Positions 7,631-10,915 of a stretch of 10,915 nucleotides of DNA are shown here, piece by piece. The notes below the pieces were generated by a model, which saw nothing but the letters and a program-made list of their open reading frames with translations, was not told the origin of the DNA and ran no database searches. Source of the stretch: JBILVQ01 sp044370375 (GTDB lineage: Bacteria > Bacteroidota > Bacteroidia > UBA4408); NCBI GenBank assembly GCA_044370375.1, contig JBILVQ010000096.1:1-10915 (forward strand). The letters run 5' to 3'. Every line of letters begins with the position of its first letter. The stretch's first letter is position 1. The translations under genes were made by a program, and so were the position numbers.

Positions 7631-7690
7631 GCAGTTCCATAGGGACGGCCGATGTTTCAGCCTTGGATTTTAATCCGAGGCTATAGGGCA
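7631..7690 (+). repeat. Repeat unit A2
   Basis: Same 60-bp unit; first hairpin GTTCC-ATA-GGGAC, second hairpin conserved, end degenerate (ATAGGGCA). It starts 117 bp after A1. Confidence 0.8.
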
Positions 7691-7700
7691 TTTTTAGCAC

Positions 7701-7802
7701 ACCTTTCAACCACAGAGCCCACAGAGCAAAAAAACACAGAGGGCACAGAAGGGTTTACAATTTTAAATTTTTGCATTTTACCTAACCCGGTACGGGTGAT
7801 AT
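7701..7802 (+). repeat. Composite repeat C2, ending in B hairpin
   Basis: Starts ACCTTTCAACCACAGAGC, has two further 'cacagag' motifs, then TTTTGCATTTTACCTAACCC leading into the B hairpin at 7781-7802. A further B hairpin (7833-7851) follows after 30 bp of unrelated sequence. Confidence 0.75.
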
Positions 7803-7939
7803 CTTCATAACCAAAATAACAAAGATGAAAGCAACCCGGTACGGGTGATATAAACGTAATTCCTTTACCGCGCCCAACCTAATGCTAACTTGAAGCGCAA
7901 GCCATTCAAAAAATAAAAGACATGTCACATTTGTCCCCC

Positions 7940-7999
7940 GCAGTCCCATAGGGACGGCCCATATTTCAGCCTTGGATTTTAATCCGAGGCTATAAGGCG
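7940..7999 (+). repeat. Repeat unit A3
   Basis: Same 60-bp unit; first hairpin GTCCC-ATA-GGGAC is a perfect 5-bp stem; second hairpin conserved. Confidence 0.85.
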
Positions 8000-8056
8000 A
8001 TATTTTTCTCAGCGCATTTATCCAAACTTTTGCATCAATCCAAACAACATCCACTG

Positions 8057-8116
8057 GCAGTCCTGTAGGGACGGCCCATATTTCAGCCTTGGATTTTAAT
8101 CCGAGGCTATAAGGCG
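8057..8116 (+). repeat. Repeat unit A4
   Basis: Same 60-bp unit, with the GTCCT-GTA-GGGAC form of the first hairpin as in A1. It starts 117 bp after A3. Confidence 0.85.
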
Positions 8117-8175
8117 TTATTTAATTGCATCCCTTTCATCAAAACTTTTGCAATTATCCAAACAACATGTCCCTC

Positions 8176-8235
8176 GCAGTCCCATAGGGACGGCCGATAT
8201 TTCAGCCTTGGATTTTAATCCGAGGCTACAAGGCG
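8176..8235 (+). repeat. Repeat unit A5
   Basis: Same 60-bp unit, with the GTCCC-ATA-GGGAC first hairpin and a one-base change (CTACAAGGCG) after the second hairpin. It starts 119 bp after A4. Confidence 0.85.
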
Positions 8236-8250
8236 ATATTCATTAAGCAC

Positions 8251-8351
8251 ACCTTTTAACCACAGAGGCCCTCAAAGAAAAAATGCAAAAAACACAGCGG
8301 GCTTAACGATTTTGAATTTTTGCATTTTACCTAACCCGGTACGGGTGATAT
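8251..8351 (+). repeat. Composite repeat C3, ending in B hairpin
   Basis: Starts ACCTTTTAACCACAGAGG, has 'aacacagcggg', then TTTTGCATTTTACCTAACCC and the B hairpin at 8330-8351. It closes the island, which thus begins and ends with the same composite. Confidence 0.75.
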
Positions 8352-8519
8352 TAAATTTGCAATTCTCAATATTTTTCATCCCTAATCCAGAACAGATGAC
8401 AAGAAAAAACCAAGCATTAGGACAATGTTTTTTTTTGTAGTACCAAAATAAAAAATCAAAACCACCTTGAGCCCCAAAAAACAGTCCTCAAAAAAAAGAA
8501 CAAAGCCTGTTCATTACCG

Positions 8520-8662
8520 AATGCCCAACCTCAACACCCAACCCACGGGTTAGCGGATGAAGCGGTTACCCCCTGTGGCCGGGCTGCTACGCAGGGCAGA
8601 CAGGCTGCAGGTGTAATAGCGAAACACGCGACCCCTTGCCGCGGCAGCACACGATATCCCAA
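8520..8662. other. GC-rich structured element upstream of murQ
   Basis: A GC-rich block in AT-rich surroundings, without a usable reading frame. It contains several inverted repeats: AACCC-AC-GGGTT (8540-8551); a nested stem with outer arms CCTGT (8572-8576) and ACAGG (8600-8604), middle arms GCC/GGC and inner CTGC-TAC-GCAG (8584-8594); and the palindrome TGCCGCGGCA (8637-8646). This could be a small RNA, a dispersed repeat or a leader structure. I do not recognise it as 6S, tmRNA, RNase P, SRP RNA or a tRNA, and the strand is undecided. Confidence 0.4.
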
Positions 8663-8750
8663 TTTTTAGTAAAAACTGCAAGGGGGAACCCCCAAAAAAA
8701 CCAAGCAGTCTTTATTTTGCAGGTGGCTTTCAAATTGACCGGCATTTCTT

Positions 8751-8758
8751 TAGTTTTG
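8751..8758 (+). promoter_or_regulatory. Bacteroidota -7 promoter element upstream of murQ
   Basis: TAGTTTTG matches TAnnTTTG and is followed by GCA, just like the box before the DUF5916 gene. The ATG of murQ is 28 bp downstream of the box. No well-spaced -33 TTG is present (the nearest TTG, at 8735-8737, leaves only 13 bp). Confidence 0.5.
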
Positions 8759-8786
8759 CAAGAATTATCAGCGCCTTTGTCCTTGC

Positions 8787-9596
8787 ATGAAGAAAATTAC
8801 TGAATCGGATTCGCTCTATCAACACCTTGACCGCATGAGCAGCAGGGATATTATTACGGCCATGAACCGCGAAGATGCCAAGGTTCCGGCTGCTATTGAA
8901 AAAGCGCTTGACGCTATTGAAAATTTAATTGATTGTTGCGTGCCAAAAATGAAAGGCAAAGGCAGATTGTTTTACATGGGTGCCGGAACAAGCGGTCGTT
9001 TGGGCATTGTGGACGCTTCTGAATGTCCGCCCACTTTTGGTGTAGCACACGGCAAGGTGGTTGGCATTATGGCCGGTGGTGATGCTGCCATTAGAAAAGC
9101 GGTTGAATTTGCCGAGGATGATACGCTGCAAGGCTGGAAAGATTTACAGGCACACAACATTACCCAGGAGGATGTGGTGGTGGGCATTGCTGCTTCGGGC
9201 ACTACACCTTACGTTATTGCTGCGCTTGAATCTTGTAATAAAAACAACATTGTTACGGCTTGTATTACCTGTAATCCGGGTAGTCCGCTGGCGAGTGTAG
9301 CCCGCTATCCGATTGTGATTGAAGTAGGACCCGAATTTGTTACAGGCAGTACACGGCTCAAAAGTGGCACAGCCCAAAAATTGGTGTTGAACATGCTCTC
9401 TACAGCCATCATGATTCAGTTAGGTCATGTGAAAGGAAACAAAATGGTGGACATGCAATTGAGCAATGATAAATTGATTGAGCGCGGTACACAGATGATC
9501 ATGAAAGAAACAGGCATTGAAGCAGAACAGGCGAAAGCATTGTTGCTGAAACATGGCTCTGTGCGGAAGGCTGTGGATATTTATAGAAAAATTTAG
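8787..9596 (+). CDS. murQ: N-acetylmuramic acid 6-phosphate etherase
   Basis: A cytoplasmic SIS-domain enzyme that cleaves the D-lactyl ether of MurNAc-6-phosphate to give GlcNAc-6-phosphate and D-lactate, in peptidoglycan recycling. The family signatures are all present: FYMGAGTSGRLGIVDASECP (sugar-phosphate binding and catalytic loop), GIMAGGDAAIRKAVEFAEDD, GIAASGTTPYVIAAL and GSTRLKSGTAQKLVLNM. E79 in ASECPPTF and E110 in EFAEDD have the spacing of the catalytic Glu83 and Glu114 of the E. coli enzyme. At 269 residues it is a little shorter than the roughly 300 of E. coli, mainly at the ends, and complete. Two genes follow with 2-bp and 4-bp gaps, forming one operon. No MurNAc transporter or kinase lies beside it. 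Confidence 0.96.
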   Translation: MKKITESDSLYQHLDRMSSRDIITAMNREDAKVPAAIEKALDAIENLIDCCVPKMKGKGRLFYMGAGTSGRLGIVDASECPPTFGVAHGKVVGIMAGGDAAIRKAVEFAEDDTLQGWKDLQAHNITQEDVVVGIAASGTTPYVIAALESCNKNNIVTACITCNPGSPLASVARYPIVIEVGPEFVTGSTRLKSGTAQKLVLNMLSTAIMIQLGHVKGNKMVDMQLSNDKLIERGTQMIMKETGIEAEQAKALLLKHGSVRKAVDIYRKI

Positions 9597-9598
9597 GC

Positions 9599-10171
9599 AT
9601 GCACACGCTGGAACCCTTTTATAACTGGCGACATTTGTACACTGCCGAAACAGATGAACGCTCACCGTTTTTTGAACGTGAATACAGTGAGTTTGAATAC
9701 ACCCATGCTATTTATAATTATTTAATACACCCGCAATGGGATGATATTGATTCGGAAACACTTTACATCAAAATAATTTTTGTTTCGTACGATGCGGGTT
9801 TTTGCATTATTGAATTGATTGGCGAATGGAACGATGCGATAAACAACGACATCATGCTCTTAAAAAGAGATGTGATTGATTTAATGATTGCAGAGGGTAT
9901 CAATAAATTTTTGTTGATTGGGGAGAACATTTTAAATTTTCACAACTCGGATGATAGCTATTATGAAGAGTGGTACGAAGATGTGGCCGATGGTGGATGG
10001 ATTGCTTTTATGAATTTCAGGGAGCATGTGATGCGCGAATTTGCCAAAGCCAATATTGACTATTATGTAGTGCTGGGTGGAAAATTGAATGAGGTACGGT
10101 GGCGCACTTACCACCCGATGGAACTGTTTGAAAAAATTAATTTACTGGTCATGAAACGACTGGGCAACTAA
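9599..10171 (+). CDS. Unrecognised cytoplasmic protein downstream of murQ
   Basis: A 190-residue protein without signal peptide or membrane segment, and acidic (for example ETDERSPFFEREYSEFEY and NSDDSYYEEWYEDVADGGW). Alternating strands and helices (IIFVSYDAGFCIIELIGEW, NKFLLIGENILNF, IDYYVVLGGKLNEV) suggest a compact alpha/beta domain. I do not recognise its family. It starts 2 bp after the murQ stop and ends 4 bp before the thioesterase start, so it is co-expressed with them; a function in the same pathway is possible but unproven. Residues WRTYHPMELFEKINLL near the C-terminus look like a conserved end motif and may help a family search. Confidence 0.85.
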   Translation: MHTLEPFYNWRHLYTAETDERSPFFEREYSEFEYTHAIYNYLIHPQWDDIDSETLYIKIIFVSYDAGFCIIELIGEWNDAINNDIMLLKRDVIDLMIAEGINKFLLIGENILNFHNSDDSYYEEWYEDVADGGWIAFMNFREHVMREFAKANIDYYVVLGGKLNEVRWRTYHPMELFEKINLLVMKRLGN

Positions 10172-10175
10172 AGCT

Positions 10176-10637
10176 ATGAGTAAGATACCTGCGGTAGATT
10201 TAAGCAATTTGAATGCGTTGTTGAAGCAAAACCTGGGAGAGGTTTTTAAAGAAAGTACTTCGCCCTTTCATCGTTGGTTGGCTCCGGTCATTTTAGCGGT
10301 TGAAACCGGTGAAGTGGAACTAAAGTACAGCATTAGACCCGAAATGCTCAACCCCATGAACACGCTGCATGGCGGTGTTACGGCTGCCATTGTGGATGAT
10401 GCTATTGGGGTGGCGGTTTTTAGTTTGGGCAAAAAATCTTTTCATACCACGGTGAATGTGGTGGTGGATTACTTGGCCCCTTGCCTACCGGATGATCATT
10501 TGATTGTGAAGGCTTCGGTACTAAAAAATGGCAAAACCTTGGTGCATGGCGTTTGCGAAATGTACAGCCAAAAGACAGGCAAATTGCTCAGTCGTGGCAT
10601 TGCCAACTTGATGTATTTGGGTGGCGCTCAATCATAA
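10176..10637 (+). CDS. PaaI-type hotdog-fold thioesterase
   Basis: A 153-residue single hotdog domain. The PaaI/YbgC-like motif NTLHGGVTAAIVDDAIG (H65, G66, G67, then D74/D75) gives the helix-start residues that bind the thioester carbonyl and the acidic catalytic residue. Later strands TTVNVVVDYLAP and ASVLKNGKTLVHGVCEMY are typical. Such enzymes hydrolyse acyl-CoA thioesters, with aryl- or short-chain acyl-CoA the usual substrates; the exact substrate cannot be read from the sequence. It is the last gene of the murQ operon, 4 bp after the previous stop. No clear terminator follows. Confidence 0.88.
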   Translation: MSKIPAVDLSNLNALLKQNLGEVFKESTSPFHRWLAPVILAVETGEVELKYSIRPEMLNPMNTLHGGVTAAIVDDAIGVAVFSLGKKSFHTTVNVVVDYLAPCLPDDHLIVKASVLKNGKTLVHGVCEMYSQKTGKLLSRGIANLMYLGGAQS

Positions 10638-10683
10638 GCAAGCAATTTTAGTCTTGATGCAGTCCATCTGAACAAAAATTACT

Positions 10684-10915
10684 ATGTTTGGGAGGATGAA
10701 TTTCAAAGGACGACTTAATTCGAAACTTCCTGTTCACGGGCTTTTGGCTACCCTTTGCCTGTTGATGTTGACGGCTTGTACCAAGGAAAACGTTGAATCT
10801 TTGCAGGCAGAAAAAACCTTGGGTTGTAATTCGGCCAAAGAAATCTCCTATGCCAAGGATATTGCACCTATTTTACAGGCCAATTGCGGCTCGCAGGCCG
10901 GTTGTCACAGCAATG
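10684..10915 (+). CDS. Lipoprotein with cytochrome-like CX5CH motif (3' end outside the window)
   Basis: An open frame to the window edge, 77 codons visible. The signal peptide ends in a lipobox LTAC (C32), so the protein is lipid-anchored. The mature part has SYAKDIAPILQANC, the form that precedes heme-attachment motifs in many Bacteroidota c-type cytochrome-like lipoproteins (DIxPI...C..CH). Here the motif is C68-G-S-Q-A-G-C74-H75, with five residues between the cysteines and not the usual two. Heme binding is thus uncertain. A second ATG at 10696 is an alternative start with the same signal peptide. A weak -7-like TAGTCTTG lies at 10649-10656. Confidence 0.75.
   Translation, partial: MFGRMNFKGRLNSKLPVHGLLATLCLLMLTACTKENVESLQAEKTLGCNSAKEISYAKDIAPILQANCGSQAGCHSN

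Larger units (their letters stand above)
7404..7690 (+). repeat. Segmental duplication, copy 1 (B, linker, A1, linker, A2)
   Basis: The block from the B hairpin through TAAACGTAATTC, CCGCGCCCAACCTAA, AAAAGACATGTCACA and two A units recurs at 7833-8116. Both A units sit at an exact 426-bp offset from their counterparts. The sequence differs by scattered substitutions and small indels, so the duplication is not fresh. Confidence 0.8.
7833..8116 (+). repeat. Segmental duplication, copy 2 (B, linker, A3, linker, A4)
   Basis: Second copy of the block at 7404-7690, with the same order of B hairpin, TAAACGTAATTCC, CCGCGCCCAACCTAA, AAAAGACATGTCACA, A unit, linker, A unit. A further linker plus A5 extends the array beyond the duplicated part. 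Confidence 0.8.
7341..8351. repeat. Composite repeat island (order C1-A1-A2-C2-A3-A4-A5-C3)
   Basis: A stretch without a credible gene, made of three repeat types. A units are 60-bp two-hairpin elements. C units start with a CTTTTAACC-type motif, carry 'cacagag' runs and end in the B hairpin ACCCG-GTA-CGGGT plus GATAT. Similar linkers containing CCAAAC and TTTTGCA separate successive A units, giving starts 117-119 bp apart where A units are adjacent (7514/7631, 7940/8057, 8057/8176). The 7309-7340 stretch before it and 8352-8519 after it show nothing I can name. Confidence 0.85.

Noticed and set aside
7500..8054. Minus-strand ORFs across the repeats (7500-7709 and 7782-8054)
   Set aside because: Both are read through the repeat units and share the same repeat-derived peptide (YSLGLKSKAE); no start context or family supports them.
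7500..8235. Regularly spaced repeats resembling a CRISPR array
   Set aside because: Units are 60 bp with internal hairpins, the stretches between them are themselves similar and of uneven length, and no cas gene is present.
7514..8235. A units as integron attC sites
   Set aside because: No cassette genes lie between them, no integrase is seen, and I find no clear core sites GTTRRRY/RYYYAAC.
8540..8650. A tRNA or known housekeeping RNA in the GC-rich element
   Set aside because: No T-loop GTTCGA-type motif, no cloverleaf spacing, and no conserved motifs of tmRNA, SRP or RNase P RNA.
8682..8693. GGGGG-AA-CCCCC hairpin as an intrinsic terminator
   Set aside because: It is followed by a run of A, not T, on the plus strand and has no T-run after it on the minus strand; the 2-nt loop is also too tight.

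Overview
The window looks like a chromosomal segment of an AT-rich member of the Bacteroidota. The evidence is a DUF5916 outer-membrane protein with a CBM9-like N-terminus, Rhs/YD-repeat proteins of the Bacteroidota style, TAnnTTTG-type promoter elements in front of two plus-strand genes, and lipoprotein and signal-peptide genes typical of the phylum. Genus cannot be assigned from the sequence. No rRNA, tRNA, CRISPR array or transposase gene was seen.

Left part (1-4345, minus strand): a polymorphic-toxin style Rhs locus. In the direction of transcription it contains a 5'-truncated Rhs gene (2068-4224, with Rhs-like reading frame back to about 4335), whose variable tip carries an HELCH zinc-peptidase motif. 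Next come two overlapping genes for secreted proteins that are diverged paralogues of each other (1355-2083 and 690-1358), placed where immunity genes normally lie. Last is an orphan Rhs C-terminal cassette (619 to 1, running off the window) that shares the Rhs core almost identically but carries a different tip. The orphan has two 30-bp in-frame palindrome-like insertions that the main gene lacks.

Middle part (4328-7308, plus strand): a head-to-head neighbour, an operon of a DUF5916 outer-membrane protein and an SCO1/SenC-family copper/thiol protein separated by 3 bp.

Repeat island (7309-8786): about 1.5 kb without a credible gene. It holds an ordered mosaic of repeats: five 60-bp two-hairpin units (A), four short ACCCG-GTA-CGGGT units (B), three composite 'cacagag' units (C), and a segmental duplication at a 426-bp offset. 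A GC-rich, structured element of about 140 bp lies nearer to murQ.

Right part (8751-10915, plus strand): a tight operon of murQ (N-acetylmuramic acid 6-phosphate etherase, peptidoglycan recycling), an unrecognised 190-aa protein and a PaaI-type hotdog thioesterase. The start of a lipoprotein with a cytochrome-like CX5CH motif follows and is cut by the window end.

The most interesting items are the Rhs metallopeptidase locus with its duplicated secreted partner genes and orphan tip, the in-frame palindromic insertions, and the repeat island.
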